DNA of 64,000 nt, taken from positions 124,001-188,000 of the forward strand of contig NZ_JARGNU010000003.1 in NCBI RefSeq assembly GCF_029212375.1, read 5' to 3'. Of the stretch, positions 8,528 through 18,179 are shown in pieces. The notes under the pieces were generated by a model. That model had not been told where the DNA came from, searched no databases, and worked only from the letters and a program-made list of their open reading frames with translations. This DNA is from Zhongshania sp. (lineage in GTDB: Bacteria > Pseudomonadota > Gammaproteobacteria > Pseudomonadales > Spongiibacteraceae). How positions within the stretch are numbered: position 1 is the stretch's first letter; the number at the start of each line of letters is the position of its first letter. The position numbers and the translations under genes were made by a program.

Positions 8528-9646
8528 ATGACCACAGAAGTATTGAAAACCACTGCTTTAAACGCATTGCACCGTGAACTCGGTGCCAAGATGGTGCCCT
8601 TTGCGGGCTACGATATGCCAGTGCAATACCCGCTGGGTGTAATGAAAGAACATTTGCATGTACGTGAGGCGGCAGGGCTGTTTGATGTGTCGCATATGGG
8701 CCAAATTCGTTTGCGCGGCGAAAATATTGCACAAGCACTAGAGGCGCTAATGCCGCAAGACGTGATGGGCTTGCCGGTTGACCGTCAGCGCTACGGCTTG
8801 TTAACGAACGAGCAGGGCGGTATTCGCGACGACTTAATGTTCGCCAATTGCGGCGACAGTTTCATGTTAGTGGTGAACGCTGCATGTAAAGACCAAGATT
8901 ACCTGTGGTTGCGACAAAATTTGCCGGAATCCATCAGCATGGAAATGCTGAATGATCAAGGCTTGTTGGCACTGCAGGGGCCGGCGGCACGACAGGTGAT
9001 GGCGCGCTTGGCGCCAGAGACCGAGACTATGGTGTTTATGGATACCCGATCTTGCCAAATAGCTGGAATGGATTGCTGGCTGAGCTGCTCCGGTTATACC
9101 GGCGAAGATGGCTTTGAAATCTCGGTGGCGGCTGCCGATACTGAGGCGCTAGCGCGCTTATTATTGGCTCAAGACGAAGTTGAGTTTATTGGCCTGGGCG
9201 CGCGCGACTCATTGCGTTTAGAGGCGGGCCTATGTCTATATGGCCACGATATGGACGAGACCATTTCGCCAATATCGGCCAATCTGCTGTGGGCAATTTC
9301 AAAAGTTCGCCGGCCAGGCGAGGCTCGCGCCGGTAATTACCCTGGCGCGGCTGTCATTGCGCAGCAGCTGGCAGAGGGTACTGATCAAAAACGGGTATTA
9401 CTCGATGTAGAGGGCCGCGCGCCGGTGCGAGAGGGCGCGGAGATTGTCACCGCCGATGGCAGTGTCGTTGGTCGGGTGAGTAGCGGTGGCTTTGGGCCTA
9501 GTATTGCCCGTCCACTGGTGATGGCTTATGTGGCCAATACCGTGCTCTCTGCGGGCGATGCCCTTTTTGCCAGTGTGCGGGGTAAATTGTTACCCGTAGC
9601 ACTTAGGCAGGCTCCCTTTGTAGCGCAGCGTTATTATCGCGGTTAG
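8528..9646 (+). CDS. gcvT: Aminomethyltransferase (glycine cleavage T protein)
   Basis: GcvT transfers the methylene group from aminomethyl-lipoyl H protein to tetrahydrofolate. The 372 residues are full length. LFDVSHMGQ is typical and Asp101 in GGIRDDLMF is the folate-site aspartate, the same number as in E. coli. gcvH and gcvP, its usual operon partners, are not adjacent and must lie elsewhere if the pathway is complete. The gene is followed after 11 bases by an unrelated glycosidase. No glycine riboswitch was recognised in the 99-base leader. Confidence 0.93.
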   Translation: MTTEVLKTTALNALHRELGAKMVPFAGYDMPVQYPLGVMKEHLHVREAAGLFDVSHMGQIRLRGENIAQALEALMPQDVMGLPVDRQRYGLLTNEQGGIRDDLMFANCGDSFMLVVNAACKDQDYLWLRQNLPESISMEMLNDQGLLALQGPAARQVMARLAPETETMVFMDTRSCQIAGMDCWLSCSGYTGEDGFEISVAAADTEALARLLLAQDEVEFIGLGARDSLRLEAGLCLYGHDMDETISPISANLLWAISKVRRPGEARAGNYPGAAVIAQQLAEGTDQKRVLLDVEGRAPVREGAEIVTADGSVVGRVSSGGFGPSIARPLVMAYVANTVLSAGDALFASVRGKLLPVALRQAPFVAQRYYRG

Positions 9647-9657
9647 AGGTTGTTACG

Positions 9658-10719
9658 ATGGCTTTTACGCTCGGTGTTATTGAAGGCTTTTATGGTCGGC
9701 AATGGAGCTGGGCCCAGCGCTTTGCCTTGCCGGCGCTGCTGCGGCAATGGTCTTACGGCAGTTATATTTATGCTCCCAAAGGCGATGTGAGTTTACGCAG
9801 TGGCTGGCAGCACAATTTTGATCCCAGTCACCGCCACAATTTGCTGACCTTGGCCGAGCGCTGTCGGCGTGCTGGTATCTTGTGGGGGGTAGGTTTGTCG
9901 CCAGCTGGCTTGCAGGCTAATTATAGCGCCACCGATAAGGCGTTGTTGCGCGCTAAAATAGCAGCTATTGCCGAGCTGAAACCCGATATATTATGGGTGT
10001 TATTTGATGATCTTCCCGCGGGGAATCAATATTTGGCAGCCAACCAATTGGCTGTGGTGGCGGATATCCGCGCGCAACTTCCCAGTATCAAAATTGCTGT
10101 CTGTCCCAGTTATTACAGCTTTGACCCAATCTTGGAAACGCTTTTTGGGGCTTGCCCACCGGATTATTTTACTGAATTAAACGATGGATTAGACCCGAAC
10201 GTCGACATTTTATGGACGGGTAATCGAGTCATTAGCGAGTCTTACACTGAGACAGATATTGAGCGGGCGACGGTATTATTGGGCCGAAAGCCCTTGCTGT
10301 GGGACAACTACCCCGTAAACGATGGTCGAAAAACCAGTCGTTTTCTACACCTTGCGCCCTTTGCTGGTCGACCATGGCAGCTGGCACAACAATGTGCGGG
10401 TCATATGGTTAATCCGATGAACCAATATCATTTATCCACTTTGGTCTTGCCAACTCTGGCAGACGTCTATACTCGACAGGCTGATTATCAGCCTGAACAC
10501 GCTTTTGAGTCGCTTTTAAAGACCTTGCCAAGCGGGCTTGCTACATTATTATTGCGCGATAAGGCGCAGTTCCAGTTTGTGGGACTCGATGGCATGAGTT
10601 TGGAGCTGAAACAAAGTCTGGTGGCGGAGTATGCAACGCACCAACACCCCATTTCTTGTGAAATAGTCGATTGGCTTAACGAAGTGTATTGTTTTGATCC
10701 GGCGTGTTTAACCGATTAA
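9658..10719 (+). CDS. GH84-type beta-N-acetylglucosaminidase (O-GlcNAcase-like), cytoplasmic
   Basis: The 353-residue protein opens with GVIEGFYGRQWS, the hallmark of the NAGidase/GH84 catalytic barrel, followed by YIYAPKGD with Lys41, then WVLFDDLP with the paired catalytic aspartates Asp117-Asp118, WTGNRV and LWDNYPVND. These are in the same order as in human O-GlcNAcase and bacterial hexosaminidases. There is no signal peptide and no carbohydrate-binding module, so it appears to be a minimal cytosolic catalytic domain. The likely substrates are terminal beta-GlcNAc units, perhaps from cell-wall turnover; the true substrate is not deducible. It starts 11 bases after gcvT and is probably co-transcribed with it. 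Confidence 0.85.
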   Translation: MAFTLGVIEGFYGRQWSWAQRFALPALLRQWSYGSYIYAPKGDVSLRSGWQHNFDPSHRHNLLTLAERCRRAGILWGVGLSPAGLQANYSATDKALLRAKIAAIAELKPDILWVLFDDLPAGNQYLAANQLAVVADIRAQLPSIKIAVCPSYYSFDPILETLFGACPPDYFTELNDGLDPNVDILWTGNRVISESYTETDIERATVLLGRKPLLWDNYPVNDGRKTSRFLHLAPFAGRPWQLAQQCAGHMVNPMNQYHLSTLVLPTLADVYTRQADYQPEHAFESLLKTLPSGLATLLLRDKAQFQFVGLDGMSLELKQSLVAEYATHQHPISCEIVDWLNEVYCFDPACLTD

Positions 10720-10771
10720 TTCGTTGCGGTAGCTTGCCAAGGATTTCGTAATACGGTAGTTTTAGCACCCG

Positions 10772-10790
10772 ATGTTTACATAGTAAACAT
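10772..10790. promoter_or_regulatory. Palindromic operator candidate upstream of fadB
   Basis: Perfect 8-bp arms ATGTTTAC and GTAAACAT flank a 3-base centre (ATA). The site lies 50 bases before the fadB start. A TTTACA hexamer inside it could serve as a -35 element, so a bound protein could block transcription. Fatty-acid regulators of the TetR (PsrA/FadP-like) or GntR type are the obvious candidates, but the sequence does not name one. Confidence 0.5.
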
Positions 10791-10839
10791 GGAGTATATG
10801 GCAAATGCCGCCGCCACCAACTCAATTTGAGGAATAGTA

Positions 10840-12987
10840 ATGATTTATAAAGGCAAGGCGTTAACTGCAAAATACCTGGAAGATGGCATTGCAGAGCTCT
10901 GTTTCGACCTCGAAGGCGATTCAGTAAATAAATTTAATCGTCTGACGTTACAAGAGTTGGGCGAAGCCACTTCTGCGCTCGCAGCAGAGGCAGGTTTAAA
11001 AGGAGTGTTAGTTACCAGCGGCAAGTCGGTGTTTATTGTTGGCGCTGACATTACCGAGTTTACCGAGTTATTTAAGTTGCCAGATGCTGACCTCCGCAGC
11101 TGGGCTGTACAGGCCAATGACGTGTTTAATGGCTTTGAAGATTTACCGGTGCCGACTGTTGTTGCGATTAATGGTGTGGCACTCGGTGGCGGTTTTGAAA
11201 TGTGCTTGGCCTGCGACTTTCGCGTAATGTCGTCCGCTGCCATTGTCGGTCTTCCTGAAGTTAAGTTGGGTATCAATCCCGGTTTTGGTGGCACAGTGCG
11301 TCTGCCAAGACTGATTGGCTGTGATAATGCCATGATGTGGGTCGCTACTGGCAATCATCAGAAGCCGGATGCGGCATTAAAAGACGGTGGTGTTGATGCT
11401 GTCGTTGCGCCAGAGCAGGTGAAAGACGCAGCCCTTGATCTGCTTAAAAGTACGATTGCCGGCGATTTTGATTATAAAGCCCGCCGCGCAGAAAAAACCT
11501 CGCCAGTTAAGCTTAATGACATAGAGCGCATGATGTCGTTCACCACCGGTAAGGCGATGGTTGCCCAGCAGGCCGGCCGCCATATGCCAGCGCCGTTGAC
11601 GGCTGCTAAGTCTATGGAGCGCAATGCTGGTCTGAGTCGCGCCGAAGCGATTGAAGTTGAGATCGATCACTTCATTAAGTTGGTGCGCACCCCGCAATCT
11701 GCTGCATTAGTTGGTTTGTTCCTAAGCGAGCAGGCGGTGAGCAAGGCCGCTCGCGGTTTTGCTAAAACCGGCGGCGATGTTAAGTACGCTGCGGTATTGG
11801 GTGCTGGGATTATGGGTGGCGGTATTGCTTATCAGTCTGCCTATAAGGGCACGCCGATATTGATGAAAGATATTGCCGAAGCGGGTATTGAACTGGGCAT
11901 GAAAGAGGCTGGTAAATTACTGGCTAAGCGTGTGGCGCGGGGCCGAATGACCCCCGATAAAATGTCTGCTGTTTTGAACAGTATTCGTCCTTCGCTGACT
12001 TATGACGGATTTGATAAGCCAGACGTTATCGTTGAAGCTGTTGTTGAAAATGCCAAGGTTAAGCGAGCGGTGCTGGCAGAAACTGAAAAGCACATCCGCG
12101 AGGACGCAGTATTAGCATCTAATACTTCTACAATTTCCATTACATATCTCGCCGAAGCTCTTGAAAGGCCAGAGAATTTCTGTGGTATGCACTTCTTTAA
12201 TCCAGTGCACGCTATGCCTTTAGTTGAGGTGATTCGCGGCGCTAAAACCAGCGATAGCACTGTGGCAAAAGTGGTGAAGTACGCCTTGCAGATGGGTAAA
12301 ACGCCGATCGTTGTGAACGACTGTCCAGGCTTTTATGTGAACAGAGTGTTGTTTCCTTACTTTGCCGGTTTCGACATGTTGATTCGCGACGGCGCGGATT
12401 TCCGCAAGGTCGATAAAGTGATGGAAGGTTTTGGTATGCCAATGGGGCCGGCCTATTTGATGGACGTAGTTGGTATTGATACTGGTTATCACGCGGCTGA
12501 GGTAATGGCCGAAGGCTTTCCAGATCGCATGCGTCACGATTTCACTGGTATTTCGCAAATGATGTTTGAGGCCAAGCGCTACGGTCAGAAAAATGGCATT
12601 GGCTTTTACCGTTATGAAGAAGACAAGAAGGGTAAGCCTAAGAAGTGTGAAGATGACACCGCGTTGGCAATGGCCGCTAAAGCCAAGCAGGCCAGTGTTG
12701 AGTTGAGCGACGAGGATATTCAAGCGCGAATGATGATACCGATGTGTATTGAAACCGTGCGTTGCATAGACGAAGGCATTTTGCGTGATCCCGCCGATGC
12801 TGATATGGGCTTGGTGATGGGGATTGGTTTCCCTGTGTTCCGCGGTGGCGCGTTGCGCTATATCGATCAGATGGGCGCTAAAGCCTTCTGTGAAATGGCC
12901 GATCGCTACGCCGACCTCGGTGCGCTGTATCAGCCAACTGAGAGCCTGCGCAAAATGGCAGCCAACGGCGAAACTTTCTTTAAATAA
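10840..12987 (+). CDS. fadB: Fatty-acid oxidation complex subunit alpha
   Basis: FadB combines enoyl-CoA hydratase/isomerase and 3-hydroxyacyl-CoA dehydrogenase activities of beta-oxidation. The 715 residues match the family. The N-terminal crotonase domain carries Glu120 in GGGFEM and Glu140 in GLPEVKLG; the dehydrogenase half begins with the NAD motif [11 protein letters not shown] at about 326-336, then [15 protein letters not shown] with the catalytic histidine. It is followed after 18 bases by fadA; together they form the alpha2beta2 complex. A palindrome in its promoter region suggests repression when fatty acids are absent. Confidence 0.97.
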   Translation: MIYKGKALTAKYLEDGIAELCFDLEGDSVNKFNRLTLQELGEATSALAAEAGLKGVLVTSGKSVFIVGADITEFTELFKLPDADLRSWAVQANDVFNGFEDLPVPTVVAINGVALGGGFEMCLACDFRVMSSAAIVGLPEVKLGINPGFGGTVRLPRLIGCDNAMMWVATGNHQKPDAALKDGGVDAVVAPEQVKDAALDLLKSTIAGDFDYKARRAEKTSPVKLNDIERMMSFTTGKAMVAQQAGRHMPAPLTAAKSMERNAGLSRAEAIEVEIDHFIKLVRTPQSAALVGLFLSEQAVSKAARGFAKTGGDVKYAAVLGAGIMGGGIAYQSAYKGTPILMKDIAEAGIELGMKEAGKLLAKRVARGRMTPDKMSAVLNSIRPSLTYDGFDKPDVIVEAVVENAKVKRAVLAETEKHIREDAVLASNTSTISITYLAEALERPENFCGMHFFNPVHAMPLVEVIRGAKTSDSTVAKVVKYALQMGKTPIVVNDCPGFYVNRVLFPYFAGFDMLIRDGADFRKVDKVMEGFGMPMGPAYLMDVVGIDTGYHAAEVMAEGFPDRMRHDFTGISQMMFEAKRYGQKNGIGFYRYEEDKKGKPKKCEDDTALAMAAKAKQASVELSDEDIQARMMIPMCIETVRCIDEGILRDPADADMGLVMGIGFPVFRGGALRYIDQMGAKAFCEMADRYADLGALYQPTESLRKMAANGETFFK

Positions 12988-14181
<1,194 letters not shown>

Positions 14182-14189
14182 GCCCGGCT

Positions 14190-14226
14190 TAGTCGCATTC
14201 TTAGTGAATAATTAAGAATGCGACTA
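14190..14226 (+). terminator. Long hairpin after fadA, possible terminator
   Basis: A 14-bp perfect stem pairs 14190-14203 with 14213-14226 around a 9-base loop. It starts eight bases after the fadA stop. The expected U-run is missing (AAAATTG follows), so it may protect the fadBA mRNA 3' end or need a factor to terminate. Confidence 0.5.
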
Positions 14227-14246
14227 AAATTGTGCTGCAACGCCGC

Positions 14247-14275
14247 TTGATCGCGATCATAGGCTGTGGCACAAT
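14247..14275 (+). promoter_or_regulatory. Sigma-70 promoter for tRNA-Leu
   Basis: TTGATC (14247-14252) and CACAAT (14270-14275) are separated by 17 bases and followed by a GC-rich discriminator (CTCGTTCCTCGCGGG), as is common for stable-RNA promoters. The start point would be near 14282, about 75 bases before the mature tRNA. Confidence 0.5.
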
Positions 14276-14356
14276 CTCGTTCCTCGCGGGACTGAGCTCC
14301 TGCGATTTTGTTTGTAAACCGAGATAATTCAATATCTTAAGTCGGTTTACGGGTGT

Positions 14357-14441
14357 GCGGATGTGGTGAAATTGGTATACACGCCAGATTTAGGTTCTGG
14401 TGTCGCAAGACGTGAGAGTTCGAGTCTCTCCATCCGCACCA
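14357..14441 (+). tRNA. tRNA-Leu, anticodon UAG
   Basis: The acceptor stem GCGGATG (14357-14363) pairs with CATCCGC (14431-14437), followed by an encoded ACCA. The anticodon stem CCAGA/TCTGG holds the loop TTTAGGT, giving anticodon UAG, which reads CUA/CUN leucine codons. A long variable arm (TGTCGCAAGACGT) marks it as class II, and the T-arm reads GAGAG-TTCGAGT-CTCTC. The tRNA-Leu-tig linkage fits the neighbouring gene order. Confidence 0.96.
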
Positions 14442-14521
14442 TTTCAAAGAATTCTTATGAATGGCCGCTTCGATGCCGAAGTGGCCATTTGTGCTTATCA
14501 GATCTGTTTTGAGGACCATCG

Positions 14522-15850
14522 ATGCAAGTTTCCGTTGAAACGACTTCCGGCCTAGAGCGCCGCCTGATTGTAGGTGTTCCTGCCGCCCGTGTAGATGGCG
14601 CAGTTGATACCCGTCTCCAAAAAGCTGCCAAAACTGTAAAGCTTGATGGCTTTCGTCCTGGCAAAGTGCCAATGAGCGTAGTTCGTCAGCGTTTTGGTGA
14701 GTCAGTACGCATGGAAGTACTTGGTGAAGTGATGAATGAGTGCTTCTACGAAGCCATTCAGCAGCAAGAGCTAAAACCTGCGGGCCGCCCAGAAATTGAA
14801 CCAAAAAGCTTAGAAGCCGGTAAAGATATCGAATTCGTAGCCACTTTTGAAGTTTTTCCTGAGATTGAAGCTAAAGATTACAGCGCTATTGAAGTGAAAA
14901 AGCCTTCTGCTGAAATCACTTCTGCTGATATCGACAAAATGATTGAAAACCTACGCACTCAGCGTGCTAGCTGGGACGTAGTAGAGCGTGCGGCAGCGGA
15001 CGGTGACAAGGTTAATATTGATTACCTAGGCACTAAAGACGGCGTTGAGTTTGACGGCGGCAAGGCCGAGGGCTCAGATTTAGAGCTGGGCTCTGGTCGC
15101 ATGATCCCTGGTTTTGAAGCTGGCGTGGTCGGAATGACTGCTGGTGAAGAAAAAGTTGTCGCTTTGTCTTTCCCTGATGATTACCACAGCGAAGATCTTA
15201 AAGGCGCTGCTGTTGAGTTCAAAATTACGCTTAACTCAGTTAGTGCTCAGCAGTTGCCCGAGTTGGATGAAGAATTATTCACAGCATTCGGTGTTAAAGA
15301 AGGCGGTTTAGACGCTTTTCGCACTGAAGTAGAAAAAAATATGGCTCGTGAGTTGAAAAATGCAATTAAGTCCCGCATTAAGAATCAAGTCATGGAAGGT
15401 GTTTTGAAAGTGCATGCAGATTTGCAAGTACCAAAAGCCTTGGTAAGTCAGGAAATTGACGCGCTGCGCGGTCAGCAAATGCAGCAGTTTGGCGCAATGG
15501 CTGAAAAGCTTAACGCTGCGGATATCCTCCCTGATGAACTGTTTCGTGACAATGCTGAGCGCCGCGTAAAGTTGGGCTTGGTATTGAATCAACTGATTAG
15601 CGCTGAAGGCATTAAAGCCGACTCTGATAAAGTGCGCGCTGCATTAGAAGAAATGTCTGCTAGCTTCGAAGACAAAGATGAGATTATCAGCTACTACATG
15701 AACAACCCTCAGCAGCTCCAGCAGATTGAAGGTATGGTCATTGAAGAGGAAGTTGTTGAGAAATTACTTGAAAAATCGAAGGTTAGCGAAGAAACTTTAA
15801 GCTACGAAGAAGTAATGTCGCCACCGGCGGAAGAGGCTGAAGCGTCTTAA
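14522..15850 (+). CDS. tig: Trigger factor chaperone
   Basis: Trigger factor binds the ribosome exit site and folds nascent chains. The 442-residue protein has the ribosome-docking signature GFRPGKVP at 43-50 in the N-terminal domain, an FKBP-type prolyl isomerase domain at about 150-240 and a long helical C-terminal domain. It heads the tig-clpP-clpX-lon block of protein quality control and ends in a strong terminator, so clpP is transcribed separately at least in part. Confidence 0.97.
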   Translation: MQVSVETTSGLERRLIVGVPAARVDGAVDTRLQKAAKTVKLDGFRPGKVPMSVVRQRFGESVRMEVLGEVMNECFYEAIQQQELKPAGRPEIEPKSLEAGKDIEFVATFEVFPEIEAKDYSAIEVKKPSAEITSADIDKMIENLRTQRASWDVVERAAADGDKVNIDYLGTKDGVEFDGGKAEGSDLELGSGRMIPGFEAGVVGMTAGEEKVVALSFPDDYHSEDLKGAAVEFKITLNSVSAQQLPELDEELFTAFGVKEGGLDAFRTEVEKNMARELKNAIKSRIKNQVMEGVLKVHADLQVPKALVSQEIDALRGQQMQQFGAMAEKLNAADILPDELFRDNAERRVKLGLVLNQLISAEGIKADSDKVRAALEEMSASFEDKDEIISYYMNNPQQLQQIEGMVIEEEVVEKLLEKSKVSEETLSYEEVMSPPAEEAEAS

Positions 15851-15879
15851 TTTGCAAGACTGCTCTGGTAATCTGCGAT

Positions 15880-15918
15880 CAAGCGACTGAACCTTAGGTT
15901 CCGTCGCTTGTTTTTTTT
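15880..15918 (+). terminator. Rho-independent terminator of tig
   Basis: CAAGCGAC (15880-15887) pairs with GTCGCTTG (15903-15910), with an inner GAACC/GGTTC stem, followed by eight T residues. Confidence 0.92.
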
Positions 15919-15970
15919 CTGGTAGGTGATAAATCTGTCTACCCATTTACGATACGGAAGAGTGTTTACT

Positions 15971-16603
15971 ATGTCTCGCAACTCGATTGACGGTATCAAT
16001 AATAACTCAATTACTAGTTTAGGCTTGGTACCGATGGTCGTCGAACAGACGGCGCGGGGCGAGCGTTCCTACGATATTTACTCGCGCCTGCTTAAAGAGC
16101 GCGTAATTTTTTGTGTTGGCCAAGTTGAAGATCATATGGCTAACCTGATTGTGGCGCAGCTGCTGTTTCTTGAATCTGAAAACCCCGATAAAGATATCCA
16201 CTTGTATATTAACTCGCCAGGCGGCTCGGTAACGGCAGGCTTGTCTATTTACGACACCATGAAGTTTATCAAGCCCAATGTAAGCACCATGTGTATTGGT
16301 CAAGCGGCCAGCATGGGCGCATTCTTGTTGAGCGGTGGTGAGAAGGGCAAGCGTTTTATACTGCCTAATGCGCGCACCATGATCCACCAGCCCAGCGGTG
16401 GCGCACAGGGTCAGGCCACAGATATTGATATTCAAGCGCGGGAAATTTTGATTATCCGTGAGCGTCTGAACCATCTTATGGCTGAACATACTGGCCAAAC
16501 CTATGAAACCATTGCTAAAGATACTGAGCGCGATAACTTTATGAATGCTCAGCAATCTTGCGATTACGGCTTGGTAGATCAGGTTATGACCGACCGTAAA
16601 TAG
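15971..16603 (+). CDS. clpP: ATP-dependent Clp protease proteolytic subunit
   Basis: ClpP forms the tetradecameric serine-protease chamber fed by ClpX or ClpA. From the ATG at 15971 it has 210 residues; the catalytic triad is Ser114 (GQAASMGAF), His139 (MIHQPSGG) and Asp188, each three residues beyond the E. coli numbers. This start matches the family N-terminus better than an in-frame GTG at 15926, and GGAAG lies ten bases before it. clpX follows after 121 bases. Confidence 0.96.
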   Translation: MSRNSIDGINNNSITSLGLVPMVVEQTARGERSYDIYSRLLKERVIFCVGQVEDHMANLIVAQLLFLESENPDKDIHLYINSPGGSVTAGLSIYDTMKFIKPNVSTMCIGQAASMGAFLLSGGEKGKRFILPNARTMIHQPSGGAQGQATDIDIQAREILIIRERLNHLMAEHTGQTYETIAKDTERDNFMNAQQSCDYGLVDQVMTDRK

Positions 16604-16622
16604 ATTTATTCGAGAGGTGCCG

Positions 16623-16650
16623 GCAAGTTTGCCAGTGTGGGCAAACTTGC
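16623..16650 (+). other. Stem-loop between clpP and clpX
   Basis: An 11-bp perfect stem pairs GCAAGTTTGCC (16623-16633) with 16640-16650 around a 6-base loop. An A-run follows instead of a U-run, so it is more likely a message processing or stability element than a terminator. Confidence 0.5.
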
Positions 16651-16724
16651 AAAAACGGCTAAAAGGCGTCATCTTTACCCTAAGGTGCATAAATCGCCAC
16701 GCAAATAGAACAAGGTGGGTATGA

Positions 16725-17999
16725 ATGAGTAGTAAAGACGGCACAGATGACAACGGCAAACTGCTGTACTGTTCTTTCTGTGGTAAAAGTCAGCACGAAG
16801 TCCGCAAATTAATTGCTGGGCCGTCTGTCTTTATCTGTGACGAATGTGTCGATTTATGTAATGACATTATTCGCGAAGAAGTTCAGGAAGCGGCTAGCGA
16901 AGCCGGTCGCGATAAGCTACCGACTCCCCAAGAGATAAATCACACCTTAGATCAGTATGTTATTGGTCAGGTGCGGGCTAAAAAAGTCCTTGCGGTAGCG
17001 GTGTATAACCACTACAAGCGCTTGCGCTACGGCGACAAGAATAAAGACGATATCGAATTAGGTAAAAGCAATATTTTGCTGATCGGCCCTACGGGTAGCG
17101 GTAAAACCTTGCTTGCCGAGACCTTGGCTCGTCTATTGGACGTGCCATTCACTATTGCAGATGCCACTACCTTAACTGAAGCCGGTTATGTGGGTGAAGA
17201 CGTTGAGAACATCATTCAAAAGCTGCTTCAGAAATGCGATTACGATGTAGAGAAGGCCCAGATGGGTATTGTCTATATTGATGAAATCGATAAGATTTCG
17301 CGCAAGTCTGACAACCCGTCAATTACCCGCGATGTATCGGGTGAAGGCGTGCAGCAGGCCTTGCTGAAGCTAATTGAAGGCACGGTTGCCTCGGTGCCGC
17401 CACAAGGTGGTCGCAAGCATCCTCAGCAAGAATTTTTGCAGGTAGATACCTCGAATATTCTGTTTATCTGTGGCGGTGCGTTTGCCGGCCTAGATCGGGT
17501 TATTCGCGATCGCTCTGAGAAGGGCGGAATCGGTTTTGGCGCTGAAGTGAAGAGCAAGAGCGAAGCCCGCAATGTTGGCGAGATTCTGGCCGATGTTGAA
17601 CCCGATGACTTGGTGCGCTACGGCTTGATTCCTGAGTTTGTTGGTCGTTTACCTGTTATTGCGACCCTAGAAGAGCTCGATGTTGATGCCTTGGTAAGTA
17701 TTCTTACTGAACCTAAAAACGCCCTGACCAAACAGTATTCTAAATTGTTTGATATGGAGGGCGTTGAAGTCGATTTCCGCGAAGATGGGTTGCGCTCAGT
17801 TGCCGAAAAGGCAATGACTCGCAAAACCGGTGCTCGTGGTCTGCGCTCGATCTTAGAGTCAGTCTTGCTCGATACCATGTACGATTTGCCGTCGATGGAA
17901 AATGTCAGCAAAGTGGTTATCGATGGCTCGGTAATTAAGGGCGACTCAGCACCAATATTGGTTTATAGCGAGCAACGCAAGGTTGCTCCAGAAGAATAA
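16725..17999 (+). CDS. clpX: Clp protease ATP-binding subunit ClpX
   Basis: ClpX is the AAA+ unfoldase that recognises tagged substrates and delivers them to ClpP. The 424 residues include the N-terminal C4 zinc-binding domain (Cys16, Cys19, Cys38, Cys41), Walker A GPTGSGKT, Walker B VYIDEIDK and the ClpP-docking IGF-like loop (GGIGFGAEV). It follows clpP and is closed by a strong terminator. Confidence 0.97.
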   Translation: MSSKDGTDDNGKLLYCSFCGKSQHEVRKLIAGPSVFICDECVDLCNDIIREEVQEAASEAGRDKLPTPQEINHTLDQYVIGQVRAKKVLAVAVYNHYKRLRYGDKNKDDIELGKSNILLIGPTGSGKTLLAETLARLLDVPFTIADATTLTEAGYVGEDVENIIQKLLQKCDYDVEKAQMGIVYIDEIDKISRKSDNPSITRDVSGEGVQQALLKLIEGTVASVPPQGGRKHPQQEFLQVDTSNILFICGGAFAGLDRVIRDRSEKGGIGFGAEVKSKSEARNVGEILADVEPDDLVRYGLIPEFVGRLPVIATLEELDVDALVSILTEPKNALTKQYSKLFDMEGVEVDFREDGLRSVAEKAMTRKTGARGLRSILESVLLDTMYDLPSMENVSKVVIDGSVIKGDSAPILVYSEQRKVAPEE

Positions 18000-18012
18000 G
18001 CCTCGCTCTAAA

Positions 18013-18051
18013 TCCACTGCGAAAGCCTTTTTCGCAGTGGAACTCTTTTTT
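18013..18051 (+). terminator. Rho-independent terminator of clpX
   Basis: TCCACTGCGAA (18013-18023) pairs with TTCGCAGTGGA (18031-18041), followed by a T-run at 18045-18051. Confidence 0.92.
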
Positions 18052-18074
18052 GTCATAATCTTTGCTAATCAAGT

Positions 18075-18103
18075 CTTGTTTTTAACGCGCTAAGTCCCCA
18101 TCT
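18075..18103 (+). promoter_or_regulatory. Sigma-32 (heat-shock) promoter of lon
   Basis: CTTGTTT (18075-18081), 14 bases, then CCCCATCT (18096-18103). The -10 element is a full match to the RpoH consensus CCCCATNT, and the -35 shares CTTG with CTTGAAA. It lies 77 bases before the lon start and right after the clpX terminator. Heat induction of lon is well established in proteobacteria. Confidence 0.8.
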
Positions 18104-18179
18104 TAAGGTTAAGCTGTCTGTATTGCAGGCGAAATATCCACTCACTGTGGATTGTTGAAATTACATGCGAGGCATTTAA

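Noticed and set aside
15919-15970. Sigma-32 promoter before clpP (ACCCATTT)
   Set aside because: The -10-like sequence has no CTTGAAA-like element at the right distance.
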